Shown here: in pieces, positions 51,786 through 60,315 of the stretch | Position numbering within the stretch: position 1 is the stretch's first letter | Layout of the letters: every line of letters begins with the position of its first letter | Position numbers and translations under genes: made by a program | Assembly: GCF_006717045.1 (NCBI RefSeq) | Contig: NZ_VFPH01000002.1 | Coordinates: 1,426,001 to 1,490,000, forward strand | Reading direction: 5' to 3' | DNA length: 64,000 bases | Source: Pseudonocardia cypriaca | Lineage (GTDB): Bacteria > Actinomycetota > Actinomycetes > Mycobacteriales > Pseudonocardiaceae | Notes under the pieces: model-generated | The model's input: only the letters and a program-made list of their open reading frames with translations | Database searches by the model: none | Told to the model about the DNA's origin: nothing

Positions 51786-52740
51786 CGGTTTGCCGGGGTG
51801 CGGCGCTGGACGGCCCGAGATGCGCACCTCGAACCCGGACCGCCTGACCGCGGCCACCGCAGAGCAACTGCTCGACGGTGGCCCCGGCCCAGCTGGTCTC
51901 CAGCAGCTCCTCGCCGCCGCCGCGGGCCCCGGCGCGGCGAGCGAGCTCACCGGCGAGTCGGCGGCCGTAGCCGCCTTCGTCGGTGCTCCCCGCGAGACCT
52001 CGCTCCCCAGCGCACCCACCCGGAGACCCTCGATGCTCAGCACCGCCCTTTCGAAGATCCTCGCGGCGAAGGCCCTCGCCGCCGTCGTCCTGTTGGCCGG
52101 CGCCACCGGCGGCGTGGCACTCGCCGCGAACGCCTCCAGCGCCCCGTCCTCCACGGACGAGGCCGCGGCGACCTCGACGGCCACCGCCGCCCCCGAGCCC
52201 GCCGACGAGGACCGGGACGCCGACTCCGGCAGCACCGCCGCCCCCGACGCGAACTCCCCCGAACCGTCGATCATCGGCCTCTGCCGGGCCTGGGCGGCCG
52301 GCGCCACCGAGAACCCGGGCAAGGCCGCGGAGAACCCGGCCTTCCGCTCGCTCGTCGAGGCCGCGGGCTCCGAGGCGGACGTCCCCGGCTTCTGCTCCGT
52401 CCGGGAGAAGGTCGATGAGCCCGGCAAGTCCGGCACCGCGCCGGGTCACGCCGCCGACCGCCCAGGTGCCGCCGGCTCCTCCGCGGGTCAGGGCGGGCCG
52501 CCCACGGCAGCCCCCGGGAATCCCGACCACCCCGCCGGCCCCCCGGCCGGGCGAGCGGACAAGGGCGGCGACGAGGAGAGCAAGGACAACAACGGCAAGA
52601 ACGACGAGGACGACAAGGGCGGCGCCGAGAAGAACGGCGACGAGAAGGGCGGCGACGCGCGTGACGCCGACTCCCAGGGCGGGCGCGACGAGTCGAAGCA
52701 GGGCGGCGGCGCCTCGGCCGACCACCGCCCCACCAGCTGA
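51778..52740 (+). CDS. candidate membrane anti-sigma factor with long charged outer tail
   Basis: 320 residues from ATG 51778 (GTG 51769 possible). The cytoplasmic N-terminus (to about 85) contains RLTAATAEQLLDGG and ends in a basic stretch. One membrane helix follows (ALAAVVLLAGATGGVALAAN, about 100-120). The outer part has SIIGLCRAWAAGATENPGKA and DVPGFC with two cysteines, then a low-complexity tail rich in Asp, Glu, Lys and Gly (DKGGDEESKDNNGKNDEDDK). No zinc-binding HxxxCxxC motif is seen. The overlap with the sigma gene is the main reason for the assignment. Confidence 0.7.
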   Translation: MRNGLPGCGAGRPEMRTSNPDRLTAATAEQLLDGGPGPAGLQQLLAAAAGPGAASELTGESAAVAAFVGAPRETSLPSAPTRRPSMLSTALSKILAAKALAAVVLLAGATGGVALAANASSAPSSTDEAAATSTATAAPEPADEDRDADSGSTAAPDANSPEPSIIGLCRAWAAGATENPGKAAENPAFRSLVEAAGSEADVPGFCSVREKVDEPGKSGTAPGHAADRPGAAGSSAGQGGPPTAAPGNPDHPAGPPAGRADKGGDEESKDNNGKNDEDDKGGAEKNGDEKGGDARDADSQGGRDESKQGGGASADHRPTS

Positions 52741-52800
52741 CCTGCTCCGCTGAGCCTGCCGTTCGCCTCCCACCGGCCCGGAGGGGCGGACGGCAACCGG

Positions 52801-52844
52801 AACGGGCCCCGGCCTCTACTCCCCCCGAGAGGCCGGGGCCCGTT
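52801..52844. terminator. strong bidirectional hairpin terminator
   Basis: AACGGGCCCCGGCCTCT (52801-52817) and AGAGGCCGGGGCCCGTT (52828-52844) form a perfect 17-bp stem with a ten-base loop, between the convergent anti-sigma and MFS genes. The left arm overlaps the MFS stop codon at 52816-52818 and the right arm encodes its last residues, so the terminator is built into coding sequence. Confidence 0.75.
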
Positions 52845-54030
52845 CACGTATGCCCTGCCACCGGTCGACGAGCACGGCCGGGATCGTGACGAGCGCCAGG
52901 CCGGCCCCGATCAGCGGGATGGTGCCGACGCCGGCGCCGCCGGCCAGCGCGGCGCCCGCGAACAGCGGGACGACGCTGATGCCGAGCTGGAACGCCGACA
53001 CCGCGGTTGCGCCGGCGAGGGTCGGGGCGCCCGCCGCGATCGTGAACACCCGTCCGTAGATCGCCGGGTTCAGCACGAACCCCGCGATCCCGAGCAACAC
53101 GACCAGCAGGACGACGGGCACGACGTGCGCCCCGAGCACGGCGAGCAGGAACGAGCTCGCGGCGATCCCGACGGCGCCGGCCAGTAGGGCGTGGAACGGG
53201 CGCCCGTCGGCGGTCCGGCCCCCGACCGAGAGACCGAGGAGCGCGCCGACGCCGAACACCGTGAGGATCGGGGGCACCCAGACCTCGGCGATGCCGGTGA
53301 CGCCGGTCAGGAACGCCGCGAGGTAGTTGTACGAGATCATGTAGGCGGCCGTGCTCAGGAGTGTGGCGGCGTACACGAGCCACAGCCGCGGCCGCGCCAT
53401 CGTGCGCAGCTCGCGCCGCACGTCGGGTCGCCCGTCCGCGCGGGTCTCGGGCACGGCGACGAGGGTCGCGATCGCCCCGAGCACGGTGAGCGCGACCACG
53501 GCCCAGAACCCGCCCCTCCATCCCGTGAAATGGCTGAGCAACGCGCTCGCCGGTCCGCCGGCGATCATGGCGAGGCTGAGGCCGCTCACGACCACCCCGG
53601 ACGCCCGGGCCGTGCGATCGGGGGTGACGAGCCCGACCGCCGTGACGGCGGCTGCTGCCCAGAACCCGGCATAGGCCACACCGGAGACGAAGCGGGTGGC
53701 CAACAACGTGCCGTAGTGGTCGGTGAGCAGACCGGCCACGACGGAGGCGGCGAAGACGCCCTGCGCGGTCACGAGCGTGATCCGCCTCGGCCAGCGCAGG
53801 GTGGCGACGGCCAGCAGCGGCCCACCGACGACGACCCCGACCGCGAAGGCCGAGATCATCGCGCCTGCGGCGGGCAACGTGATCCGCAGGTCGTCCGCGA
53901 TCGCCGGGAGGACCCCGGCGACGAGGAACTCCGCGCTCCCCATCGCGAACAGGCTGAATGCGAGCACGTAGACCGCCAGTGGGAGCCGCCCGCGGGCGGC
54001 TCCCACCGTTGAGTCGGTTCGGACGTCCAT
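52816..54030 (-). CDS. MFS transporter, AraJ/Cml-type drug exporter
   Basis: 404 residues from ATG 54030, with twelve helices. AFSLFAMGSAEFLVAGVLPA and RFVSGVAYAGFWAAAAVTAV are typical of chloramphenicol-resistance-type exporters, the same family as the gene at 4.3 kb. It is likely a proton antiporter with unknown substrate. Codons 9-17 contain a 28-bp perfect palindrome, and the last codons lie in a terminator stem. It is divergent from a secreted-protein gene, with a 9+7+9 inverted repeat in the 118-bp gap. Confidence 0.89.
   Translation of the reverse strand: MDVRTDSTVGAARGRLPLAVYVLAFSLFAMGSAEFLVAGVLPAIADDLRITLPAAGAMISAFAVGVVVGGPLLAVATLRWPRRITLVTAQGVFAASVVAGLLTDHYGTLLATRFVSGVAYAGFWAAAAVTAVGLVTPDRTARASGVVVSGLSLAMIAGGPASALLSHFTGWRGGFWAVVALTVLGAIATLVAVPETRADGRPDVRRELRTMARPRLWLVYAATLLSTAAYMISYNYLAAFLTGVTGIAEVWVPPILTVFGVGALLGLSVGGRTADGRPFHALLAGAVGIAASSFLLAVLGAHVVPVVLLVVLLGIAGFVLNPAIYGRVFTIAAGAPTLAGATAVSAFQLGISVVPLFAGAALAGGAGVGTIPLIGAGLALVTIPAVLVDRWQGIRERAPASRGE
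53979..54006. repeat. 28-bp perfect palindrome inside the 5' coding region of the MFS gene
   Basis: The arms GTGGGAGCCGCCCG and CGGGCGGCTCCCAC are perfect complements with no loop. In mRNA they would form a very stable hairpin about 25-50 bases after the start codon. This could slow translation or attenuate transcription. Confidence 0.55.
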
Positions 54031-54074
54031 GCACCACAGGCTCGATCGGCCCGCTGTGCGTCGCCAACATTCGT

Positions 54075-54099
54075 TGCCGTTACCGGGACCGGGTAACGG
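54075..54099. promoter_or_regulatory. operator-like inverted repeat between divergent genes
   Basis: GCCGTTACC and GGTAACGGC are perfect inverted 9-mers separated by 7 bases, located 45 bp from the MFS start and 50 bp from the secreted-protein start. The regulator is unknown; none is encoded next to it. GTAACGG also occurs upstream of the ECF sigma gene. Confidence 0.5.
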
Positions 54100-54148
54100 C
54101 GGCGGCGCCGCTCCGAATCCTGGGGGGAGCCCATCGGAAGGGGTGCCG

Positions 54149-54790
54149 ATGCAACACCACCGAGGGCCGTTGCTGACCCTGCTCGCCGTGGCCGCCCTCG
54201 CGGCCGCCCTGGTGGGCGTGAACATGGCCGGGCAACCCTCACCGGCGGCACAACCGGTCGCCGCACCCGCGGCCCCGGCACCTGCCCCGACACCGGCACC
54301 ACCGACCACTCCGCCGTCGCCGGCCGAGGCCGCCTACGCGGGCCGCACCGCGGGGAACGAGGCCACGATCGCGATCGCCCTGAAGGACGGGCGGGCCGTG
54401 GCCTACCTGTGCGACGGCAAGAAGGTCGAGGCGTGGCTCGAGGGCACGGTCGAGGGCTCCGCGCTGTCCCTGACCGGTCCCGACGGCGCCACGATCACCG
54501 GTGAGCTGTCCGACGGCGCCGTGTTCGGCGAGGCGGCCGCGAAGGGCAAGCAGTGGCCGTACTCCGCGGCGCTCGCCACCCCACCGGCAGGCGCGTACCG
54601 GGGCCGGGTCTCGGTCGCGGGTGTGCAGAAGCGGATCGGCTGGAACGTGCTGCCCGATGGCAGCGTCACCGGCATCGTCAGCGACGCGAACGGGGCGGCT
54701 CCGGCCCCTCCGCTCGACCCGGCGGCCCGTACCGCCTCACTCGACGGCGTGCCGGTCGACGTCGAGCTCGTGACCGGGAGGATCGGATGA
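54149..54790 (+). CDS. secreted or membrane-anchored protein of unknown function
   Basis: 213 residues from ATG 54149, preceded by GGAAGGGG. An N-terminal helix (LLTLLAVAALAAALVGVNMA) is followed by a Pro/Ala/Thr-rich linker of about 35 residues and a beta-rich outer domain with repeats of ATIAIALKDGRAVAYLCDGK, ALSLTGPDGATITGEL and RIGWNVLPDGSVTGIV. The strands alternate in a way seen in small beta-barrel sensor domains; no family is named. The stop overlaps the start of the following membrane protein gene, so they probably act together. Confidence 0.75.
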   Translation: MQHHRGPLLTLLAVAALAAALVGVNMAGQPSPAAQPVAAPAAPAPAPTPAPPTTPPSPAEAAYAGRTAGNEATIAIALKDGRAVAYLCDGKKVEAWLEGTVEGSALSLTGPDGATITGELSDGAVFGEAAAKGKQWPYSAALATPPAGAYRGRVSVAGVQKRIGWNVLPDGSVTGIVSDANGAAPAPPLDPAARTASLDGVPVDVELVTGRIG

Positions 54791-55341
54791 CGCACAGCTC
54801 ACCTCCCACCACCCGGACCGCTGTCGTCGCCGTCCCGGTGGCGATCGGCGTCCTGGTCGCGGTGGCACTGGGCGTGTACGGCCGCCTCCACGAGCCCGCA
54901 CTGGTCTCCGTCAACGTGGCCGGTTTCTCCAGCCCGGGGGCGGTGAAGTCGTGGCTGGCCACGGCCGCGTTCGCACTGGCCCTCGTCCAGCTCGGCTCCG
55001 CGCTGGTCATGTGGGGCAAGGTGCCCCGGGTCGCGGCGCCGTCGTGGATCGGCGGGCTGCACCGCTGGTCGGGCCGGCTGGCGGTGCTCGTCACCGTGCC
55101 GGTCGCCGTGCACTGCCTCTACGCGCTGGGCTTCGACTTCTCATCGCCCCGCGCACTCGTGCACTCGCTTTTCGGCTGCTTCTTCTACGGGGTCTTCGTC
55201 ACGAAGATGCTCTCGCTCACCCGGCCCAACCTGCCCGGCTGGGCGCTACCCGTGATCGGCGGCCTCACCTTCAGCGGGCTGACCGGGCTCTGGCTCACCG
55301 CGGCGGTGTGGTTCTTCACCACCAAGGGCCTGACACTCTAG
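54787..55341 (+). CDS. DUF6529-like membrane protein (possible b-type heme protein)
   Basis: 184 residues with four or five membrane helices, starting in an ATGA overlap with the secreted-protein gene. Conserved histidines sit in GGLHRWSGRLAV, VHCLYALGF and LVHSLFG, the pattern of heme-binding four-helix proteins such as cytochrome b561 or ferric reductase cores and of actinobacterial DUF6529. A role in electron transfer across the membrane, with the outer protein as partner, is plausible but inferred. Confidence 0.75.
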   Translation: MTHSSPPTTRTAVVAVPVAIGVLVAVALGVYGRLHEPALVSVNVAGFSSPGAVKSWLATAAFALALVQLGSALVMWGKVPRVAAPSWIGGLHRWSGRLAVLVTVPVAVHCLYALGFDFSSPRALVHSLFGCFFYGVFVTKMLSLTRPNLPGWALPVIGGLTFSGLTGLWLTAAVWFFTTKGLTL

Positions 55342-55422
55342 GTAGGAGCGCAGACGCGTACGTTCCGGACAAACGTCGTTACCGGTAGTCAGCCGGACGA
55401 TCGAGGGGGGCGTTCGCTCATC

Positions 55423-56481
55423 GTGCGAGTTCATTCGCGGGCACCGCGAGATCAGTGGCGAGCCGTACTGGCGGAAGACCCGCTCGCACTGCCCGAGCAC
55501 ACGCCGGAATGGGTCGACGCGGTCTGTGCGGGGGGCTCTTTCGCCGACGCGACCCGGCTCTACGAGCTCGCCGACGGGCGCCGGTTCGTGCTCCCGCTCG
55601 TGCGCGTGACCGGCCTCGGCGGCGTGGTCGGGCAGCTGTGGTCGCTGCCGCGGTCGTGGGGACTCGGCGGCCTCGTCGGGCCGGATCTGGATCCCGGGGC
55701 GATCCGGGCGGTCGTCGACGACCTCGCGGCGCTGCCGGCCGTCCGGGTGGTCGTCCGCCCCGACCCCCTCCGGGACGGGTGGCAGGTGGTGGCCGAGCAT
55801 CCGAAGGTCTACGCGTCGCCCCGGCGGGCGCACGTCCTCGACCTCAGCGACGGGCTGGACGGTGCCCGCGCCGGCCTCACGTCGCTCACGCGCCGCAACC
55901 TGCGAACGGCCGAGCGGCACGGCGTGCGCGTCGAGGTCGACCGCGACGGCAGCCTGCTGCCGATCTACCACCGGTTCTACGACATGTCGCTCGACCGGTG
56001 GGCGGCCAAGCAGAACGAGCCCCTGCCGCTGGCGCGGTGGCGTGGCCGACGGCGCGACCCGGTCGGGAAGTTCGACCGCATCGCCGAGCACATGGGGGAC
56101 GCGTTCCGGCACTACGTCGCGTACGTCGGCGACACGCCGGCAGCGTCGATCATCGTCCTGTTCGGGCGGACCGCCAGCTACTCCCGCGGTGCGATGGACC
56201 GGGACGTCGCCGGCCCGGTGCGCGCGAACGACCTGCTGCAGTGGACGGCGATCGAGGACGCATGCGCTGCGGGTTGCACGCACTACCACATGCACGAGAC
56301 CGGCGACTCGGAGTCGCTCGCGCGCTTCAAGGAGCGCTTCGGGGCGGCATCGGTCGCGTACTCCGACTACCGCATCGAGCGCCTCCCGGTGACCAAGGCC
56401 GACAAGGCGCTGCGGACCGCGGTGAAGAAGGTGATCGGGTTCCGCGACACCGACAACGAGAACGCCGTCACCCGGCGTTGA
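55423..56481 (+). CDS. FemAB/GNAT-like acyltransferase
   Basis: 352 residues from GTG 55423. The second half carries SLTRRNLRTAERHGVRVEVD, IYHRFYDMSLDRWA and GRTASYSRGAMDRDVAGPVRA-type residues from about 245, matching double-GNAT proteins of the FemAB/BioF2-like class, which transfer amino-acyl or acyl groups, often to cell-wall or polysaccharide precursors. KERFGAASVAYSDYRIER near the end is the usual closing motif. Substrates are unknown. A TACCGGTA palindrome (55380-55387) lies in the promoter region. Confidence 0.75.
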   Translation: MRVHSRAPRDQWRAVLAEDPLALPEHTPEWVDAVCAGGSFADATRLYELADGRRFVLPLVRVTGLGGVVGQLWSLPRSWGLGGLVGPDLDPGAIRAVVDDLAALPAVRVVVRPDPLRDGWQVVAEHPKVYASPRRAHVLDLSDGLDGARAGLTSLTRRNLRTAERHGVRVEVDRDGSLLPIYHRFYDMSLDRWAAKQNEPLPLARWRGRRRDPVGKFDRIAEHMGDAFRHYVAYVGDTPAASIIVLFGRTASYSRGAMDRDVAGPVRANDLLQWTAIEDACAAGCTHYHMHETGDSESLARFKERFGAASVAYSDYRIERLPVTKADKALRTAVKKVIGFRDTDNENAVTRR

Positions 56482-56938
56482 CGCTCGAAGCAGCGTGATC
56501 CATCTGAGACAAGGTGGAACGCCCTACCGAGGGCGCAAAGCGTGATCTCGCGGCGATCAACCCCGCATAATCGGTCCGAGATTTCGCTTCCGGCCTTGCG
56601 CCCAGCCCCTCGTTCGCCTCGACCCCACGCCTGTCGACTTGGCTGCGTTGGGTGAACTACCGATTTCCGTGGTTGCTCGGACGGCCGTCCCCGACTGGAG
56701 GGCACGCCCGTTCACGACGAGACCGTCACCGCCGCGTGCCTACGCGACTATCCGGTGGTCCCGACCCTCGATCCCACGGGGTGACCACCGGATAGTCGCC
56801 TTGCATCGCCCGGCACGTGCTCATCGCCCGGCAGGGAGACCGCGAGGGCGGGCGGGGCCAGGGATGGTGCAGCTCCGACCGACCGACGCAAGGCACGGTC
56901 GAGAATTGCGCCAACCCCACCAACCGCTCTGATCGGGC
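56482..56938. other. 457-bp gap with a large hairpin and no gene
   Basis: No frame shows coding bias with a start and ribosome site. A small hairpin (CGCCCT-ACCG-AGGGCG, 56518-56533) may terminate the upstream acyltransferase transcript. The main feature is the inverted repeat at 56744-56799. Confidence 0.5.
56744..56799. repeat. 17-bp inverted repeat, large hairpin
   Basis: GCGACTATCCGGTGGTC (56744-56760) and its exact complement GACCACCGGATAGTCGC (56783-56799) enclose 22 bases. It lies downstream of the long leftward operon ending at 56939, so it may be that operon's terminator or a REP-like extragenic element. It is not a copy of the hairpin at 36.3 kb. Confidence 0.6.
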
Positions 56939-57406
56939 TCAGCCGCGCACCGCGACGATCAGCTCGATCTCCACGGGCTGGTTGTCCGGCAGGTTGCTCG
57001 TGCCGATGGCCGAGCGGGCGTGGCGGCCGCGCTCGCCGAAGATCTCCACCATCAGGTCCGAGAAGCCGTGGACGACCGCGGGCTGCTCGTGGAAGTCGTC
57101 GGCGCTGTTGACGAAGGCCAGCGCCTTGACGATGCGCTCGACCCGGTCGAGGTCGCCGAGGTGGTCGCGGATGCTGCGCAGCAGCTGCACCCCGGTGGCT
57201 CGGGCGGCGTCGTAGGCCTCCTCGAGGCTGACCTCGGAGCCGACCCTGCCCTTGTAGAGCAGGTTCCCGTCGTTGTCGGCCGGGCCGTGGCCGGAGACGA
57301 ACAGCAGGTCGCCGTGCTGCACGCACGGCACGAGGCCTGCGCCGCGCGCCACCTTGGTCGGCAGCTCGATACCGGCGGCCTTCAGCCTGTCGTCGATGTC
57401 GCCCAC
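56939..57406 (-). CDS. RidA-family (YjgF/YER057c) enamine/imine deaminase
   Basis: 155 residues from GTG 57406, with AAGGAGG 7 bases upstream. The Rid fold is clear: LVPCVQHGDLLFVSGHGPAD, the central AYDAARATGVQLLRSIRDHL helix and ALAFVNSADDF. The catalytic arginine is R131 in HARSAIGTSNLP, with the partner acidic residue in VEIELIVAVRG. RidA hydrolyses reactive enamines and imines made by PLP enzymes. It directly follows a PLP enzyme gene (TAGTG overlap), which strongly suggests that it processes that enzyme's product. The N-terminus is about 25 residues longer than in E. coli RidA. Confidence 0.9.
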   Translation of the reverse strand: MGDIDDRLKAAGIELPTKVARGAGLVPCVQHGDLLFVSGHGPADNDGNLLYKGRVGSEVSLEEAYDAARATGVQLLRSIRDHLGDLDRVERIVKALAFVNSADDFHEQPAVVHGFSDLMVEIFGERGRHARSAIGTSNLPDNQPVEIELIVAVRG

Positions 57407-58557
57407 TACAGGTCCTCCTTGGTTCGCATTCTCATGAGTCGTTGCAGTTCGGCGAGGACGAGGTCGTCCTCGCCGGGCTGCAGGGTCTGCGGGTTGAGCG
57501 CGATGGCGCGCGTGCCGTCCGGGGCCACCGCGATGGCGGGGTCGTTGCGCCACAGCGCCCCGATGAGCTCGTCGCGGCTCCACCCGGAGTCCGGGCCGAT
57601 CTCGACGATCGCGCGGCCGTGCGGCTGGCCTGCCTCGCTCGGGTAGCCGCGGCTGACCGAGATGCCGCGCAGCCCGGACAGGCCGACGATCCACTTCTCG
57701 ACCGACGCCTCGTACGCCGCGATCAGCTCCGGCTCGTCCTGCTGGAGGGTCCACTCCACGGCCGCCAGCAGCCCGAGCAGCTCCTCCTTGCCGACCTTCA
57801 TCCCGCGACCCAGCGAGTGGTTGGGCGCGCCGTTCGCGCGCGCCGCCGCGATCAGCCACTCCTTGCCGACCATGAGGCCGGTCGACTGGGGGCCGCGCAG
57901 CCCCTTGCCGCCGCTGAAGATCGCCGCGTCGGCGCCGACCTCCGCGGTGAAGTGCCACAGCGACGACACCGGTGGGACCTGGGCCGCGGCGTCGACGAGC
58001 ACCGGCACGCCCGCCTTGTGGGCTATCTCCACCACCTGCTCGATCGGCAGCGCTCCGGCGGCGAAGTGCGCGCCCGCGAACCAGAGCACGCACGCCGTGC
58101 GGCCGTCGATCGCCGCCTCCAGCTCGGCCGGCTCCGGCCCCACCTCGACGATCCGGACGCCGACCTGGCGCACCGCGTAGTCGTACGGGTTGCGCTGGTC
58201 GCGGTACATGATGACCGTCTTCTCGCCGGTCCGGTCCAGGTAGGGCAGGTCCTCGACCAGTCCGCCGCCCTTGGACCGGGCGATGCACGCGGTCACGCCG
58301 AGCGTGAGCAGCGCAGCCGCGCCGCTGGAGACGTACGCCGCCTCGTTGCGGGTCTTGTCCGCCAGCCGCCGCCCGACGGCGCGCCCGAGGTCGACGACGT
58401 CGACGAAGTTCCGGGCGGCCGCGGCCATCGCGGGCAGCACCGGCGGCGCGACCAGCGATCCGCCGAGTCTCGTGAGGGTTGCCGCGGCGTTCACCACCGG
58501 CCGCACGCCCAGCTCGGCGTACACCTCGTTCGCGTACCGGTTCTCGATGGTGGTCAT
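57406..58557 (-). CDS. SelA/DgaE-like PLP-dependent enzyme
   Basis: 383 residues, fold type I. The N-terminus GVRPVVNAAATLTRLGGSLV is the typical opening of the SelA-like family. VDAAAQVPP (D189) is the ring-nitrogen Asp region and SGGKGLRGPQSTG holds the Schiff-base lysine K218. Relatives include L-seryl-tRNA(Sec) selenium transferase and D-glucosaminate-6-phosphate ammonia-lyase (DgaE). No selenocysteine genes are near, so an ammonia-lyase-type role is more likely. It starts at ATG 58557 in an overlap with the esterase-like gene and is coupled to ridA downstream. Confidence 0.85.
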   Translation of the reverse strand: MTTIENRYANEVYAELGVRPVVNAAATLTRLGGSLVAPPVLPAMAAAARNFVDVVDLGRAVGRRLADKTRNEAAYVSSGAAALLTLGVTACIARSKGGGLVEDLPYLDRTGEKTVIMYRDQRNPYDYAVRQVGVRIVEVGPEPAELEAAIDGRTACVLWFAGAHFAAGALPIEQVVEIAHKAGVPVLVDAAAQVPPVSSLWHFTAEVGADAAIFSGGKGLRGPQSTGLMVGKEWLIAAARANGAPNHSLGRGMKVGKEELLGLLAAVEWTLQQDEPELIAAYEASVEKWIVGLSGLRGISVSRGYPSEAGQPHGRAIVEIGPDSGWSRDELIGALWRNDPAIAVAPDGTRAIALNPQTLQPGEDDLVLAELQRLMRMRTKEDL

Positions 58558-59423
58558 CCGGCCGCCCTGCTGAACCGGGACATCGCCGGTGCGCCGAGCC
58601 GGCCGGCCAGCCAGGCGTCGGCCGCGTCGCTGTCGGCCTGCCCGTGGTGGGTCAGGACGTACCGCTCCGCACCGAGCCGCTCCGCGAGCGCCGACAACGG
58701 GCTCGCCGCGCCGGGGACCTCGACGCGGGCGGCCGCCGTCACCGCGGGGGCGTGCCGTTCGGCGTCGAAGAACGCCAAGGTCCGGCGCACCGCGTCGGCG
58801 TCGCCGGGACACGCCCGGAGGTGGTCGCCGAACTCGGCCGCGGGGTAGTCCGCGTCGGCCTGCTCGCCGCCCCGGTGGAGCAGGACACCCGTGAGCTGGA
58901 GCGCGGAGAACACCGGGCGCCGGGCCGCCGTGAGCAGCGCCAGGTCGTCTCCGACGACCGCCACCCGGGACGGGTCGACATCCGGCAGGCCGGACAGGTA
59001 CTCCGCCGCCCGCAGGCAGTCGGCGACGATGCCGCGGTAGACGTAGCGGGCCGCGTCGGCGATCCCGTCGGTCAGCAGACCCGGGTACGCGGCGGCGTAC
59101 GGCTCGTCGGCGGTGCGCTGGCCGCGATGCGCGATCGTCAGCGTGACGTAGCGGAGCCGGTCGTTGTAGTGCGGCGGGTTGTTGACGCTGCCGTACCGCG
59201 GGGTGGTGAGCAGCGCCGGGAACGGTCCCTCCCCCGTGGGCACGCTGAGGTAGCCGAAGATCCGGTACGGGCCGATGCTCGTGAGCCGGACCTCGTATCC
59301 GGTGAAGTCGGCGGTGGACCGGCGGGGGACGCGTTCCAGCACCGGTCGCGCCGGGAGCGCGGCCAGCTCGGCGTCGACCGCGTCCCAGTACTCGTCGAAC
59401 GAGTACTCGTCGAGCTCCGTCAC
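58554..59423 (-). CDS. AXE1-family paralogue without catalytic serine
   Basis: 289 residues. It aligns without gaps to the neighbouring AXE1-type esterase over the first 160 residues (FDEYWDA, AYPGLLTDGIADAARYVYRG). The nucleophile elbow, HGSSQGG in the neighbour, is VGDDLAL here: position 160 is Asp instead of Ser. The C-terminal acid region (LEDDVCPP in the partner) is replaced by LSALAERLGA, although THHG near residue 270 keeps a His. It is probably a pseudoenzyme, perhaps a regulatory or structural partner. The start is GTG 59423, overlapping the active paralogue by 4 bases. Confidence 0.8.
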   Translation of the reverse strand: MTELDEYSFDEYWDAVDAELAALPARPVLERVPRRSTADFTGYEVRLTSIGPYRIFGYLSVPTGEGPFPALLTTPRYGSVNNPPHYNDRLRYVTLTIAHRGQRTADEPYAAAYPGLLTDGIADAARYVYRGIVADCLRAAEYLSGLPDVDPSRVAVVGDDLALLTAARRPVFSALQLTGVLLHRGGEQADADYPAAEFGDHLRACPGDADAVRRTLAFFDAERHAPAVTAAARVEVPGAASPLSALAERLGAERYVLTHHGQADSDAADAWLAGRLGAPAMSRFSRAAG

Positions 59424-60315
59424 CGCGCCACCCCCAGGTGCCCGGCGAGGAACGCCTCGACCTTCTCCATCGCCCAGTGGTGCCCGGCGTCGTGGCCGCA
59501 GCGCTCGTAGGTGAGCAGCTCCTTCTCGCACTTCATCGCCTCGTGCACCGCGAAGCCGGTTTCCGGTGGGCAGACGTCGTCCTCGAGACCGATGTAGACC
59601 AGCATGGGGGCCTGGATGTTCGGGGCGAAGTTGATGCCGTCGAAGTAGCCGACGGACTCGGCGACCAGCTGCTCATGGTCGGGATGATCCCGCAGGTACT
59701 CGTTGATCTCCTCGTACGGGTAGGAGTGGGTGAGACGTGCTGACTCCATGAAACCGCACAGGTACGGAGCGCCAGCGGCGCCGCACGCCACCACGTCGGG
59801 CATCAGGGCCGCGGTGGTGATGGTGAGCGCGCCGCCCTGGCTGGAGCCGTGCACGCCGACCCGGTCGGCGTCGACCTCCGGCCGGGTCAGCACCGCCTCC
59901 ACCGCCCGCACCGCGTCGACGTAGAACCCGCGGTAGGCGTAGGTGTTCGGGTCGACGATGTCGTGCACGAGCAGGCCCGGGTAGCCGGGGTTGAACCGCT
60001 GGTTGGACCGGAGCTTGCCGCGCGGCGCCACGGCGAACGCCGCGTAGCCCTTCCTCGCCCAGCTCCGCGGGATCACCGGCTCGGAGATGTAGCCGGGCAC
60101 CAGCATCAGCGCCGGGTGCGGCCCCGCCTCGCGCGGGACCGCGTACCAGCCGGAGATCCGCACGCCCTCCCAGCTGTCGTAGTGCACGTCGTAGACCGCG
60201 ACGTCGTCGGTGGAGCGCTCCTCCACGTACTCGAACGACGGCCGCAGCGGCACCTGCGCGACCTGCTTCAGGGTCGCGTCCCAGAAGTCGTCGAAGTCGT
60301 CGGGTCGAAGGACGT

